64,000 nt of DNA from Oscillospiraceae bacterium (GCA_016293865.1 JAEDDG010000006.1:1-64000); one strand, 5' to 3'; positions 7,336-16,818 are shown, counted from the first letter of the stretch. The notes: generated by a model from the letters alone, not told the origin. Made by a program: numbers and translations.

Positions 7336-9033
7336 ATGAAAATCTCGTATACCTGCAGCTGTGATTTCCTGGTTATCGGCGCGGGCGGCGCCGGGATCAA
7401 GGCAGCCATCAAGGCCGCCGAGGCGGGCGCCAACGTACTGCTTGTCAACAAATTCAAGGTCGGCTGCTCCGGCTCAACCTTTTACCCGCGGCTGCAGGAA
7501 TGGAGCATGAATTCCATCACAAACCCGCAGCTGGGCGACAGCGAGGAACAGTTCTACACCGAAATCCTGGAGGGCGCCCAGGGCGCCATTGACCCGGACG
7601 TCGCGCGTACGCTGGTCGAGCAGTCCACACCTGTACGCATTGAACTGGAGCGGGATTACGGTCTCAAATGGCGCATTGATCCGGCCACCGGCCGCTACGC
7701 CTCCGTCATTCCCTGCTTCGGCCGCACGGAGCGCAGCGGCAGCTGCAGCATGGCGTCATTCAAGCAGGCCATGTGGCAGCACATGATGCGCGCCGGCGTG
7801 CAGATCCGCACACAAATCAACATGGTCAGTCTCGTGGTGCACGACGGGCGCTGCTGCGGCGCGCTTGGCTTTGACGAGCGGGACGAGCTGGTCTTTTTCC
7901 GGGCAAAGGCCGTGTTCCTCGGCACCGGCGGCGCGGACGCCATCTACAAATACAGCCTGGCCACGCCGGATCAGACCGGCGACGGTTACATCATGGCTCT
8001 GAACGCCGGCGCGGAGCTGATGAATCTTGAGTTCATCCAGTTCATTCCCGGCCTGACCTGGCCCGTCAAGAAATTCCTGTTCCAGGAAAAGCCGCTGGAC
8101 ACCATGCCGACCATCACAAACCGGGACGGCGCAGACATTCTGGACATGTACCTGCCGTCCGACGTCAGCCGCCGCGCCTGCCTCACGGAGCGGGCCAAAC
8201 ACGGGCCCTTCAGCACCGTCGGCGACGGAAAATATCTGGACATCGCCATGTATGAGCAGTGGCGCGCCGGCAAGGCCTTTGACGACGGCGGCTTCCTGAT
8301 TCAATACGATCCCTCCATCCTGCAGGATCAGAGACATTACATTCAGTCTGCGCTGAGCTGGCTGAATATGTACGGCATTGATCCCGTGCGTCAGGGCATG
8401 CGCATTCTCCCGCACGCCCAGTGCTTCAACGGCGGCGTACGCATCAATTCAAAAGCGGAGACCTCCATCCCCGGTCTGTACGCCGGCGGCGAGGCGGCCG
8501 GCGGCCCGCACGGTGCAGACCGCATGGGCGGCAACGCACTGGCGGCATCCCAGGTGTTCGGCGGCATTGCCGGCGTCAACGCCGCAGAGTATATCAAAAC
8601 CCAGACCTTTGCCGACATTCCGGAAAAAGAACTGATTGACGGGCTGATGGCTTCATACAGCGCCGGAACCGGAAAACTGGCCGATCTAGACGCCTGCATC
8701 CAGGAAATCCGCGACGTCATGTGGATGGACGCGGCCATCGCAAGAAGCGGCGAGCGCTGCGGGAACGCACTGCGCCGCATCAATGCCGTCGCCGAAAGCT
8801 TTGATGCTGCCGCGCATTTCGAGCTGCGTGCAAACATCCGCAACGCACTGGGCCTGCACAGCTACATAGAACTCGGCCGGGCCATGCTGACCGCCATGAA
8901 CTACCGCACAGAGAGCCGCGGTCCCCACTACCGGCTGGATCATCCGGAAAAGGACGGCGCGCAGAACGGCTTCATCACGCTCCGCCGCGGCGGCTCCGGC
9001 TTTGATCTGACTCTGCACAAAACGAATGTCTGA
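7336..9033 (+). CDS. FAD-binding oxidoreductase, fumarate reductase/aspartate oxidase family
   Basis: A 565-aa flavoprotein. The N-terminal Rossmann motif DFLVIGAGGAGIKAA (residues 12-26) binds FAD. SGCSMASF and the late motif GPHGADRMGGNALAAS match the FAD- and substrate-binding regions of the succinate dehydrogenase/fumarate reductase flavoprotein family. A helical C-terminal domain follows. It lies in its own transcription unit with GGAGG 8 nt before ATG 7336 and has no adjacent iron-sulfur or membrane-anchor subunit. The substrate is therefore open: an enoate or fumarate-like reductase or an oxidase are all possible. It shows no signal peptide and is likely cytoplasmic. Confidence 0.8.
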   Translation: MKISYTCSCDFLVIGAGGAGIKAAIKAAEAGANVLLVNKFKVGCSGSTFYPRLQEWSMNSITNPQLGDSEEQFYTEILEGAQGAIDPDVARTLVEQSTPVRIELERDYGLKWRIDPATGRYASVIPCFGRTERSGSCSMASFKQAMWQHMMRAGVQIRTQINMVSLVVHDGRCCGALGFDERDELVFFRAKAVFLGTGGADAIYKYSLATPDQTGDGYIMALNAGAELMNLEFIQFIPGLTWPVKKFLFQEKPLDTMPTITNRDGADILDMYLPSDVSRRACLTERAKHGPFSTVGDGKYLDIAMYEQWRAGKAFDDGGFLIQYDPSILQDQRHYIQSALSWLNMYGIDPVRQGMRILPHAQCFNGGVRINSKAETSIPGLYAGGEAAGGPHGADRMGGNALAASQVFGGIAGVNAAEYIKTQTFADIPEKELIDGLMASYSAGTGKLADLDACIQEIRDVMWMDAAIARSGERCGNALRRINAVAESFDAAAHFELRANIRNALGLHSYIELGRAMLTAMNYRTESRGPHYRLDHPEKDGAQNGFITLRRGGSGFDLTLHKTNV

Positions 9034-9098
9034 ACAGCCGTGCCGCAGTCCATATCTGACAATTCAGGACAAATTGTGAGATTTACCCTGACCGCGCG

Positions 9099-9127
9099 TT
9101 GACATAAAGATTTTTGACTGGTATAAT
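9099..9127 (+). promoter_or_regulatory. Consensus sigma-A promoter
   Basis: Perfect TTGACA (9099-9104), 17-bp spacer, perfect TATAAT (9122-9127). A strong constitutive-type promoter for the NifU-like/GGGtGRT pair. Confidence 0.85.
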
Positions 9128-9203
9128 TTTTGCGGTCAATTCTGCGCGCAGGCGGATTTTTCCGCACCGCGCGATTCAAACAGCAAACGAAGGGAGTAAT
9201 AAC

Positions 9204-9905
9204 ATGATCTACTCAACAGATGTAGAAAAAATGACATGCGTCGCCAAAGGCGCATATCATGGCCCCGCCCCCATTCCTGAGGAAGGCAAATGGGTTCAGG
9301 CAAAGGAAATCAAGGACATCAGCGGTTTGACTCACGGCATCGGCTGGTGCGCACCGCAGCAGGGCACCTGCAAGCTGACGCTGAATGTAAAAGACGGCAT
9401 TATCCAGGAAGCTCTTGTTGAGACCATCGGCTGCTCCGGCATGACCCATTCTGCCGCCATGGCGTCCGAGATCCTCATCGGCAAGACGCTGCTTGAGGCG
9501 CTGAACACGGACCTCGTGTGCGACGCCATCAACACCGCGATGCGCGAGCTGTTCCTGCAGATCGTTTACGGCCGGACGCAGACTGCGTTCTCCGAGGGCG
9601 GCCTGCCCATCGGCGGCGGCCTTGAGGACCTGGGCAAGGGCCTGCGCTCCCAGATCGGCACCATGTATGCCACAAAGCTGAAGGGCCCCCGCTATCTTGA
9701 AATGGCCGAAGGCTATGTCACCAGAGTCGCTCTGGACAAGGACGACCAGATCATCGGCTACGAATTCGTACATCTCGGAAAAATGATGGCCGCAATCAAA
9801 AAGGGTGTGGACGCCAACGAGGCGCTGAAAAAAGCCAGCGGCACATACGGCCGCTTCTCCGAAGAGGCCGGCGCAGTGCGGTTCATCGACCCGCGTGAAG
9901 AATAA
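9204..9905 (+). CDS. NifU/IscU-like iron-sulfur scaffold protein paired with GGGtGRT protein
   Basis: A 233-aa protein. The middle part (VETIGCSGMTHSAAMASEIL, then LLEAL) resembles the IscU/NifU N-terminal scaffold fold, with Cys residues in GWCAPQQGTC and GCSG. I chose ATG 9204 because AGGGAG lies 9 nt upstream and the residues before it (an in-frame extension) are not family-like. It is followed 18 bp later by the GGGtGRT gene; these two are regularly adjacent in anaerobic Firmicutes. Fe-S cluster handling is inferred from the fold. The client protein is not known, and the strong promoter suggests an abundant product. Confidence 0.75.
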   Translation: MIYSTDVEKMTCVAKGAYHGPAPIPEEGKWVQAKEIKDISGLTHGIGWCAPQQGTCKLTLNVKDGIIQEALVETIGCSGMTHSAAMASEILIGKTLLEALNTDLVCDAINTAMRELFLQIVYGRTQTAFSEGGLPIGGGLEDLGKGLRSQIGTMYATKLKGPRYLEMAEGYVTRVALDKDDQIIGYEFVHLGKMMAAIKKGVDANEALKKASGTYGRFSEEAGAVRFIDPREE

Positions 9906-9923
9906 TAGAGGGGGAACGGAATA

Positions 9924-10922
9924 ATGGCACTGTTTGAAAGCTACGAAAGACGCATTGACAAAATCAATGCCGTCATCAAGGAATACGGCATCTCCAGCGT
10001 TGAAGAATGCATGGAGATCTGCAAAGCCAAGGGCTTCAACCCCTATGACATCGTCAAGGGCATCCAGCCCATCGCTTTTGAAAACGCAGGCTGGGCCTAC
10101 ACCGTCGGCGCAGCCATCGCCCTGAAGAAGGGCTGCACCAGCGCTGCTGACGCAGCCGAAGCCATCGGTATCGGTCTGCAGGCATTCTGCATTCCCGGCT
10201 CTGTGGCGGACGACCGTAAGGTCGGTATCGGCCACGGCAACCTGGGCGCTATGCTCCTGCGCGACGAGACCAAGTGCTTCGCCTTCCTGGCCGGCCATGA
10301 GTCCTTTGCCGCCGCAGAAGGCGCCATCGGCATCGTCCGCAATGCAAACAAATCCAGAAAAACGCCCCTGCGCGTCATTCTGAACGGTCTGGGCAAGGAT
10401 GCTGCGCAGATCATCTCCCGCATCAACGGCTTTACTTATGTGCAGACCCAGTTTGACTACTACACCGGCAAGCTGACGATCGTCAAGGAGTACAAGTATT
10501 CCGACGGCGAGCGCTCTGCAGTCCGCTGCTACGGCGCTGACGACGTCCGTGAGGGCGTGGCCATCATGCACCATGAGGGCGTGGACGTCTCCATCACCGG
10601 CAACTCCACCAACCCGACCCGCTTCCAGCATCCTGTTGCAGGCACCTACAAGAAGGAGTGCATCGAGCAGGGCAAGAAGTACTTCTCCGTGGCCTCCGGC
10701 GGCGGCACCGGCCGTACGCTCCACCCGGACAACATGGCCGCAGGCCCCGCTTCCTACGGCATGACCGATACTATGGGCCGCATGCATTCTGACGCTCAGT
10801 TTGCCGGCTCCTCCTCTGTCCCGGCCCACGTGGAAATGATGGGCTTTTTGGGCATGGGCAACAACCCCATGGTCGGCGCTACCGTCGCTGTGGCTGTCGC
10901 TGTTGCTGAGAGCCAGAAGTAA
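9924..10922 (+). CDS. GGGtGRT family protein
   Basis: A 332-aa protein containing the signature GGGTGRTLHPDNMAAG at about residues 255-270, for which the family is named. Other conserved-looking blocks are VADDRKVGIGHGNLG and GNSTNPTRFQHPVAG. There are no membrane helices or signal peptide. The ribosome site GAGGGGG is close upstream, and the gene shares a promoter with the NifU-like gene. The biochemical function of this family is not established as far as I know; partnership with an Fe-S scaffold suggests a cluster-dependent enzyme or maturation factor. Confidence 0.85.
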   Translation: MALFESYERRIDKINAVIKEYGISSVEECMEICKAKGFNPYDIVKGIQPIAFENAGWAYTVGAAIALKKGCTSAADAAEAIGIGLQAFCIPGSVADDRKVGIGHGNLGAMLLRDETKCFAFLAGHESFAAAEGAIGIVRNANKSRKTPLRVILNGLGKDAAQIISRINGFTYVQTQFDYYTGKLTIVKEYKYSDGERSAVRCYGADDVREGVAIMHHEGVDVSITGNSTNPTRFQHPVAGTYKKECIEQGKKYFSVASGGGTGRTLHPDNMAAGPASYGMTDTMGRMHSDAQFAGSSSVPAHVEMMGFLGMGNNPMVGATVAVAVAVAESQK

Positions 10923-10980
10923 GAGGATGGCTCCCGGAACTCATCTTTGAACATCCGGGCATTTGATTTGCATTTTAATC

Positions 10981-11034
10981 TGAAAAGGAAACGCATCATC
11001 TCTGTGTATTCGAGTGATGCGCTTCCTTTTTTTG
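10981..11034 (+). terminator. Rho-independent terminator
   Basis: AAAAGGAAaCGCATCA pairs with TGATGCGcTTCCTTTT around a 16-nt loop, ending in a T-run of seven. It ends the NifU-like/GGGtGRT operon. Confidence 0.75.
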
Positions 11035-11480
11035 CGCCGTATCCAGCGTTCATATTGTGTCCTGATTCATATGTGGTATATTGCTATAACAATGATTCAA
11101 AGATGGCTTTGCTGTGAAACGGAAATTCTGTCTTTATTCCCCGTGTTGGTTTCATGCATCGGCATACTCCCACTCAGCGCCTCTGCGGCTGTTGCAAGCG
11201 TCAAGGCAGAAGGTGTGACGCCGACCGCAGAAGCCCCTCATTGTGTAAACCCTGTAAACCTGAACCGGAATGCCCTGACTTCTGCGGAGCTGACAGACAG
11301 CTGCAATGCTTTCTTTGACGCTGCGCACCGGACACTGCGGCTCCGCGATCTGGATATCAAGGGAATCTATGCGGCCGGCTGCAACGGTCACGGCATTGAG
11401 ACGTCCGGAAACCTGCCGCTGATTCTGGAAGGCAAAACAAAATTATGCTTTTCAGTCCCTTTATCGCTGCTTCTGCAAAT
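11035..11480. other. Stretch without a supported gene
   Basis: A plus-strand open frame here looks superficially protein-like (a hydrophobic leader-like stretch, then GIYAAGCNGHGIET), but it has no ribosome site and runs on as antisense into the kinase gene. It might be a remnant of an FAD-type oxidoreductase or of a secreted protein. I do not call it as a gene. Confidence 0.25.
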
Positions 11481-11487
11481 AAATCAA

Positions 11488-11530
11488 CCCCCGGGAACTT
11501 TTGTTCCCGGGGGTATCATCTCCGGAATGA
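11488..11530 (-). terminator. Terminator of the two-component operon
   Basis: ACCCCCGGGAAC pairs with GTTCCCGGGGGT around TTTT. On the minus strand it is followed by TTGATTTATTT. It lies about 25 bp beyond the kinase stop codon. Confidence 0.6.
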
Positions 11531-11541
11531 TCAGTCCGGAA

Positions 11542-12819
11542 TCATTGGGGCACCGTGACCAGTATGGTCAGGATATTGTCCGCCGGGCTTTCAGCCCGGA
11601 TTTTTCCCTTGTGGACGGTGACGATGCTCTGGGCGATGGACATTCCCAGCCCATACCCGCCCGTGGCCGAATTCCGGGAATGATCCATACGGTAAAACCG
11701 GTCAAATATGCGGGTCAGCTGATCCTGCTCCACGGGCTGCACCGTGGTGTTGGAAACCGACAGTTTCAGAGACCGGTTTTCCTTTTCCAGCCTGACGGTG
11801 ATGATTCCGCCTTCAGGAGAATATTTGACGGCGTTGTCCAGCAGAATGGACATCAGCTGCCGGATGGCTTTTTCGTCTCCTGTAAAAGAAAGCAGCGGCT
11901 GGATATCTGCAGCCAGCTCTTTGTGCTGCGCTTTGGCCGGTCCCTGAAAAGACTGGACAATCTCCTCCATCACATCAGAAAGAGGGAACTCGATTCGCTG
12001 GAGCTGCGGCCGCTCTTCGTCCATGCGGGAGAGATATATCAGATCGTTTGTCAGGCCGGTCAGCCGCGTGACCTGGTGCTTGATATCCGAAAGCCACTCG
12101 TTCTCCCCGCACTCCAGCTCCGCCAGATCCGCATCGGCTCCGATGATGGTCAGGGGTGTTTTTATTTCATGGCCTGCGTCGGTGATGAACTGCCGCTGCT
12201 TTTCATAGCTTTCCGCTGCCGGCATAACAATCCGGTGTGAGAAGATCACCAGCAGCATCAACACTGCCAACAGTCCCAGCAGGTAAATGAAGATGCTGGC
12301 CAGCAGTACTGTTCGAAAGCTGGAAAGGCTTCTCCCGCAGTCCAGGAAAATCACCCGGGTGCCATTGCTTTCCGTGCTGCAGAGAAAACGATAATTTCCC
12401 AAAAAGCCCCGGCTCTTTCCGGAGCTCCACACTTCCTGTGCATATTCCGCCGCTGTGGTTTCATTCACAGCGGCGATTTTTCCTGTATCGGTACCGAGTA
12501 TCTGTCCCGTCTCATTCAGTAAAACGGAATAAAAACGGGATTCATAAGGCGTCTCATCGGAAAAGCCATGTTTGCCGAGTCCCCCATCGCCCAGAACGTT
12601 ATTGCCCGGCGGTTCCTTTCTGAGACTTCCGTCCTCCTCCGGCGGCATTCCTTGTGGGAACATACCACGATTGGATGCCAGGACAGACAAAATGGCGTCG
12701 GCGTCAGACACCGTCTTCCGATAGTTCATGGCATTGATGCCGCCAAGAATCACCAGCAGCACCAATGCCAGAGCAAGCATGGACGCGGAGATGAATTTTG
12801 CGCGCAGCTTTTTGATCAT
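11542..12819 (-). CDS. Sensor histidine kinase
   Basis: A 425-aa membrane kinase. A first membrane helix (ASMLALALVLLVILGG) is at about 10-27 and a second (FIYLLGLLAVLMLLVIF) before 200, enclosing an extracytoplasmic sensor domain of about 150 residues. The H-box DAGHEIKTPL follows, then N-box LLDNAVKYSPEGG and G-box GGYGLGMS. The start overlaps the regulator stop (AAATGATC), so the longer frame upstream is not used. It pairs with the adjacent OmpR-type regulator. The signal is unknown; the divergent VTC/DUF4956/lipoprotein operon is the obvious target by position. Confidence 0.9.
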   Translation of the reverse strand: MIKKLRAKFISASMLALALVLLVILGGINAMNYRKTVSDADAILSVLASNRGMFPQGMPPEEDGSLRKEPPGNNVLGDGGLGKHGFSDETPYESRFYSVLLNETGQILGTDTGKIAAVNETTAAEYAQEVWSSGKSRGFLGNYRFLCSTESNGTRVIFLDCGRSLSSFRTVLLASIFIYLLGLLAVLMLLVIFSHRIVMPAAESYEKQRQFITDAGHEIKTPLTIIGADADLAELECGENEWLSDIKHQVTRLTGLTNDLIYLSRMDEERPQLQRIEFPLSDVMEEIVQSFQGPAKAQHKELAADIQPLLSFTGDEKAIRQLMSILLDNAVKYSPEGGIITVRLEKENRSLKLSVSNTTVQPVEQDQLTRIFDRFYRMDHSRNSATGGYGLGMSIAQSIVTVHKGKIRAESPADNILTILVTVPQ

Positions 12820-13490
12820 TTCATTTCCTCCAGGGAATATCCCGTGTTCCGGGTCGCCCTGATCTGGATATCCGCGTGCAGGGCCGCCAGTTTTTTCCGC
12901 AGATAGGAGATATACACCCAAACCACATTGACCTCCACATCGCTGTCGTATCCCCAGATTTTTTCAATGAAACGCTCCGTGGGGATCACCTGTCCCGGGT
13001 TGCGCATCAGCATCTCAATCATCTGGTATTCCTTGTTTGCCAGGCGGAAACTGCCGCCGGGAGCAGAAAGCTCAAATGTCGTCTGATCCAGCGTAACGTT
13101 TCCGAAAACAAGCCGGCTGCTGTTTTGTGCTGCATTGCTCCGGGTCATTGCCCGGATGCGGGCCAGCAGCTCCGCCGTGGCAAAGGGCTTGGTCAGATAG
13201 TCATTGGCCCCGGTATCCAGGCCCAGCACCTTATCCTCCACCTCCGATCTGGCGGTAAGCAGCAGCACCGGGATGTGACTTCCCTGTTCCCGCAGCTTTC
13301 GCAGTACGGTGAGACCGTCCAATTTCGGCATCATGATATCCAGAATCACCGCATCATAGTTTGCAGCGGCAAGATATTCCAACGCCTCCACACCGTCATA
13401 GACGGCGTCGGCGGAATAATTGTTTTTCTCCAGCAGAGCAATAATCGCCCTGGAAAGTGACCGCTCATCCTCAGCGAGTAAGATCCGCAT
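12816..13490 (-). CDS. OmpR/PhoB-family response regulator
   Basis: A 224-aa regulator. The receiver domain has the acidic pocket LLAEDE (residues 5-9), the phospho-acceptor in YDAVILDIMMPKLDG (about 51), LLLTAR and the YLTKPFA lysine. The C-terminal winged helix (about 125-224) includes LANKEYQMIEML and VWVYISYLRKKL, typical of the family. It is the first gene of the pair and is coupled to the kinase. The 190-bp gap to the divergent VTC operon holds the likely binding sites, including a repeated AGTT in the segment near 13620-13640. Confidence 0.92.
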   Translation of the reverse strand: MRILLAEDERSLSRAIIALLEKNNYSADAVYDGVEALEYLAAANYDAVILDIMMPKLDGLTVLRKLREQGSHIPVLLLTARSEVEDKVLGLDTGANDYLTKPFATAELLARIRAMTRSNAAQNSSRLVFGNVTLDQTTFELSAPGGSFRLANKEYQMIEMLMRNPGQVIPTERFIEKIWGYDSDVEVNVVWVYISYLRKKLAALHADIQIRATRNTGYSLEEMK

Positions 13491-13682
13491 TTCTGCACCT
13501 CCATCGGCTGTTATTTGAATATCAGTGTACTGCTGATACCTTAATTGTCATTAAAAGAAGGATATCACAGTCCTTTTTTGATGTCAGCAGGTTCCCTGCA
13601 AAAAAATTGTGTCCTTTAAAGTCCAGTTATAGTTCAGATTTTACACTGACCACACAATTCAAAACGAAGGGAGCGGATCCCC

Positions 13683-14399
13683 ATGGCCAATCAAATGGTG
13701 TTCAAACGATACGAAATGAAATACCTGATGGATCGGCGCCAGCGGGATGCGGTTTTAAGGGCAATGGAGCCATATATGTCCATGGACAGGTATGGACACA
13801 GCTCTATCCGCAGCATCTATTATGATACGCCGGATTTCCGCCTGATCCGGACGAGTCTGGAAAAGCCGGTATACAAGGAAAAGCTTCGTGTCCGGAGCTA
13901 CGGTTCTGCCGGATCCGGCGATCCGGTTTTTGTGGAATTGAAAAAGAAATACCGGAATGTGGTCTGCAAGCGGCGCATTTCTCTGCCGCTGGCCCAGGCG
14001 GAGGCCTGTCTGGACGGACGGATGCGCATGCCTGAAAGCCAGATAGGCCGCGAGATCGCTTATGTACTGGAATTCTACCGGGAGCTGGAGCCGTCCGTGT
14101 TCTTATCCTATGAGCGGGAGGCATTTTACGATCAAAGCGGCAGTGATTTCCGCGTCACTTTCGACGAGAACATCCGTTACCGCCAGACCGAGCTGACCCT
14201 GGACTCGGACGCCTGGGGGAAACCCATCCTGCAGCCGGACCGGGTACTGATGGAACTGAAGACTTCCGGCGGGCTGCCTCTGTGGATGGCGCATTTTCTC
14301 TCCCGGCAGAAAATATTCAAAACGCCGTTTTCCAAATACGGAACCGCATACCGGGACATTTATATGACGGAACAAAAAGGAGTACATAAATATGCTTGA
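13683..14399 (+). CDS. VTC-domain protein (polyphosphate polymerase-like)
   Basis: A 238-aa protein of the VTC/CYTH-like triphosphate tunnel fold. Basic and acidic strands typical of the tunnel are visible: FKRYEMKYLM, SIYYDTPDF, KEKLRVRSYG, VFVELKKKYRNVV, KRRISL and RVLMELKTSG. In yeast the domain makes polyphosphate from ATP; bacterial members next to DUF4956 are annotated by analogy. The gene overlaps DUF4956 by 8 bp. Without a membrane segment of its own, it may sit on the DUF4956 membrane protein. The product and role here are inferred, not shown. Confidence 0.85.
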   Translation: MANQMVFKRYEMKYLMDRRQRDAVLRAMEPYMSMDRYGHSSIRSIYYDTPDFRLIRTSLEKPVYKEKLRVRSYGSAGSGDPVFVELKKKYRNVVCKRRISLPLAQAEACLDGRMRMPESQIGREIAYVLEFYRELEPSVFLSYEREAFYDQSGSDFRVTFDENIRYRQTELTLDSDAWGKPILQPDRVLMELKTSGGLPLWMAHFLSRQKIFKTPFSKYGTAYRDIYMTEQKGVHKYA

Positions 14400-15078
14400 T
14401 TCACTTTTTCGGGGCGTATTCGACAGTGAACTGACCGCCGTGATCGCCCCCGCAGACTTTCTTCTGTGCGTTGCCGTTTCCCTCCTGATCGGCCTGCTGC
14501 TGTGCGGCATGACCATGTGGCGGTCAAAAAGCAGCGGGAGCTTCGCTGTCACGCTGGCACTGCTGCCCGCCGTTGTCTGTGTGGTCATAATGATGGTCAA
14601 CGGCAATGTTGGCGCCGGAGTGGCGGTGGCCGGTGCTTTCAGTCTGGTGCGGTTCCGGTCAGTCCCCGGCTCCGCCCGGGAGATCGGCGCCATTTTCATT
14701 GCCATGGGTGCGGGACTCATCGCAGGCATGGGATATCTGGCTTATGCGGCGCTGTTCGCGCTGACTCTGGGCGGCGCCACTATGCTCTATACCGCCCTGC
14801 GTCTGGGCGAAAGAGGACGGTGCAGAACGCTGCGCATCACCATTCCTGAGGATCTGGACTATACCGGCGTTTTCGATCCGGTACTGAAGGAATACGCCGC
14901 GGACTATGCACTGAAGCATGTCAAGACCACCAATATGGGCAGTCTCTACAAGCTCACCTATGACCTGACCCTGCGCGATCCCGCGCAGGAAAAGGCCCTT
15001 ATCGACGAGCTGCGCCTCCGGAACGGGAATCTGGAGATTTCCATATCCTCCCAGGCAACAGCAGCCGCAGGACTCTGA
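14392..15078 (+). CDS. DUF4956 membrane protein
   Basis: A 228-aa protein with about four hydrophobic helices in residues 20-135 (for example FLLCVAVSLLIGLLL and GAGLIAGMGYLAYAALFAL), including the family-like AGAFSLVRFRSVPGSAREIGA. A soluble C-terminal domain follows, with LRITIPEDLDYTGVFDP. AAAAAGGAG precedes the ATG inside the end of the VTC gene. The domain is consistently linked to VTC genes, suggesting a membrane polymerase/transporter pair. The function of the family is unproven. Confidence 0.85.
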   Translation: MLDSLFRGVFDSELTAVIAPADFLLCVAVSLLIGLLLCGMTMWRSKSSGSFAVTLALLPAVVCVVIMMVNGNVGAGVAVAGAFSLVRFRSVPGSAREIGAIFIAMGAGLIAGMGYLAYAALFALTLGGATMLYTALRLGERGRCRTLRITIPEDLDYTGVFDPVLKEYAADYALKHVKTTNMGSLYKLTYDLTLRDPAQEKALIDELRLRNGNLEISISSQATAAAGL

Positions 15079-15096
15079 GAAAGGAAGAAACACTGT

Positions 15097-16758
15097 ATGA
15101 AAGGCTATGCCAAACAGGTCATCTTACCGGCAGCTCTCTGCATCGCCATGCTTCTGTCCGGCTGCCGCAGCAATGAGGCCGCATCTCCCCCCGGCACCGC
15201 AGACGCTTCAGGGGAAACGAGCAGCGCAGACTCCGCTTCTGACGTCCGGACAACCGACGCCGGCAGCCTGTTCAGCGACCGGGATATGATCCAGGGCTAT
15301 GATGAAAACGGGACGGAAAACGTGACTGTTCAGCTCACCGGCGACACTGCCGTCTGCTCCTCGGACGCCGTCAGCATCGACGGCGGCAGAATCACCCTGC
15401 TGGATGCGGGCGTCTATCTCTTTTCCGGCACTCTGACAGACGGGCAGATCATCGTGAATGCAGACAGTACAGACAAGGTGCAGATTGTGCTTGACGGCGC
15501 AGACATCACCAGCGCTTCCTCCGCCGCCGTTTACTGTCTGGAAGCGGATAAGGTGTTCCTGACACTGGCGGAGAGTCAGGAGAACATACTGTCCAACGGT
15601 GGGACCTTCACCGCCATTGACGACAACAACATTGACGCAGCCATTTTCTCCAAAACAGATCTGACTCTCAACGGCAGCGGCAGCCTGACGGTAAACAGCC
15701 CGGCAGGCCACGGCACTGTCTCCAAGGATGAACTGACCATTACAGGCGGCTCTTACACGGTCACCGCCGCCCGGCATGGCTTTGCCGGAAAGGACAGCCT
15801 GGCGGTGGCCGACGGAAACTTTACCATCACCTCCGGCAAGGATGGCATACACGCCGAAAATGCAGATGATCCCTCCTTGGGCAGTCTCTATATCGCAGAC
15901 GGCAGCTTCACCATTGACGCTCAGGGCGATGCCATCAGTGCCGGCCGGAATCTGCAGATTGAAGGCGGAAGTTATGTGCTGACTGCCGGAGGCGGCAGTG
16001 CCGCCGGAACGATGAAGGCCGGAGATGCCATGCAGCCCGGCTTCAGAGAATTCTCACCATCACAGACCTATTCCGATACATCGGATGATACGGAGAATAC
16101 AGCGAGCAGCAAGGGCATCAAGGCGGACGGCGTGCTGACGGTCAGCAGCGGCACATTTATGCTGGATACGGCCGACGATGCTGTTCACGGAGGCAGCGAT
16201 ATCACTATCAGCGGAGGCGAATGGACCATCCGCACCGGCGACGACGGGATCCATGCTGACGCTGCCGTTCTCATCCAGGCAGGAATCTTCTCCATCTCTT
16301 ACTGCTACGAAGGTGTAGAAGGTCTGTCTGTCACCATCGATGGCGGCACGCTGGACATCACAGCATATGACGACGGCATCAATGCCGCCGGCGGAACCGA
16401 CAGCTCCGGCGTAAACTTCGGCTTTGGAAAGCCGGACCAGTTTGCCGCCGATGAAAACTGCTCTGTCACAATCAACGGCGGCACCATTACCATCGTTTCT
16501 GACGGTGACAGCATCGACTCCAACGGGAGTCTGACAGTCAACGGAGGCACTCTGAATCTCACCTGCAGCGGAAACGGCAACACGGCCATCGACGCCGGCG
16601 GAGCGTATACCAATAACGGCGGAACCGTCACCACCAATGACGGCTCCGAGTCCGGTATCGGCGGTATGGGCGGCGAGCCGCCACGCGGAACCGGGAAAGA
16701 AAACGGCGGCGGGGCGCGGTTTTTCTCACAGTCCCGGAATCCGGCTGCGTCCGCCTGA
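15097..16758 (+). CDS. Beta-helix carbohydrate-binding lipoprotein (DUF4353-type)
   Basis: A 553-aa lipoprotein. The lipobox MLLSGC places the acylated Cys near residue 23, followed by a Ser/Ala/Thr-rich linker. From about residue 110 the protein is made of short repeating strands with I-T-G-G-S/T turns (ITGGSYTV, ISGGEWTI, INGGTITI, VNGGTLNL), the pattern of a right-handed parallel beta-helix. Family members are annotated as carbohydrate-binding domain-containing. It is third in the VTC/DUF4956 operon (18-bp gap) and lies outside the membrane, so it may bind a cell-wall or exopolymer ligand. The Gly-rich C-terminus is low complexity. Confidence 0.82.
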   Translation: MKGYAKQVILPAALCIAMLLSGCRSNEAASPPGTADASGETSSADSASDVRTTDAGSLFSDRDMIQGYDENGTENVTVQLTGDTAVCSSDAVSIDGGRITLLDAGVYLFSGTLTDGQIIVNADSTDKVQIVLDGADITSASSAAVYCLEADKVFLTLAESQENILSNGGTFTAIDDNNIDAAIFSKTDLTLNGSGSLTVNSPAGHGTVSKDELTITGGSYTVTAARHGFAGKDSLAVADGNFTITSGKDGIHAENADDPSLGSLYIADGSFTIDAQGDAISAGRNLQIEGGSYVLTAGGGSAAGTMKAGDAMQPGFREFSPSQTYSDTSDDTENTASSKGIKADGVLTVSSGTFMLDTADDAVHGGSDITISGGEWTIRTGDDGIHADAAVLIQAGIFSISYCYEGVEGLSVTIDGGTLDITAYDDGINAAGGTDSSGVNFGFGKPDQFAADENCSVTINGGTITIVSDGDSIDSNGSLTVNGGTLNLTCSGNGNTAIDAGGAYTNNGGTVTTNDGSESGIGGMGGEPPRGTGKENGGGARFFSQSRNPAASA

Positions 16759-16818
16759 GGGCGAAAAAAAATGTTGACGCCCAGGCCTCCTTTCAGGCCA
16801 TCTGCCCGATGACAGGAA

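Noticed and set aside
11014..12240. A 408-codon plus-strand frame across 11.0-12.2 kb
   Set aside because: Most of it is antisense to the histidine kinase and it crosses the kinase terminator. The first part looks slightly protein-like and is noted only as a gene-poor stretch.
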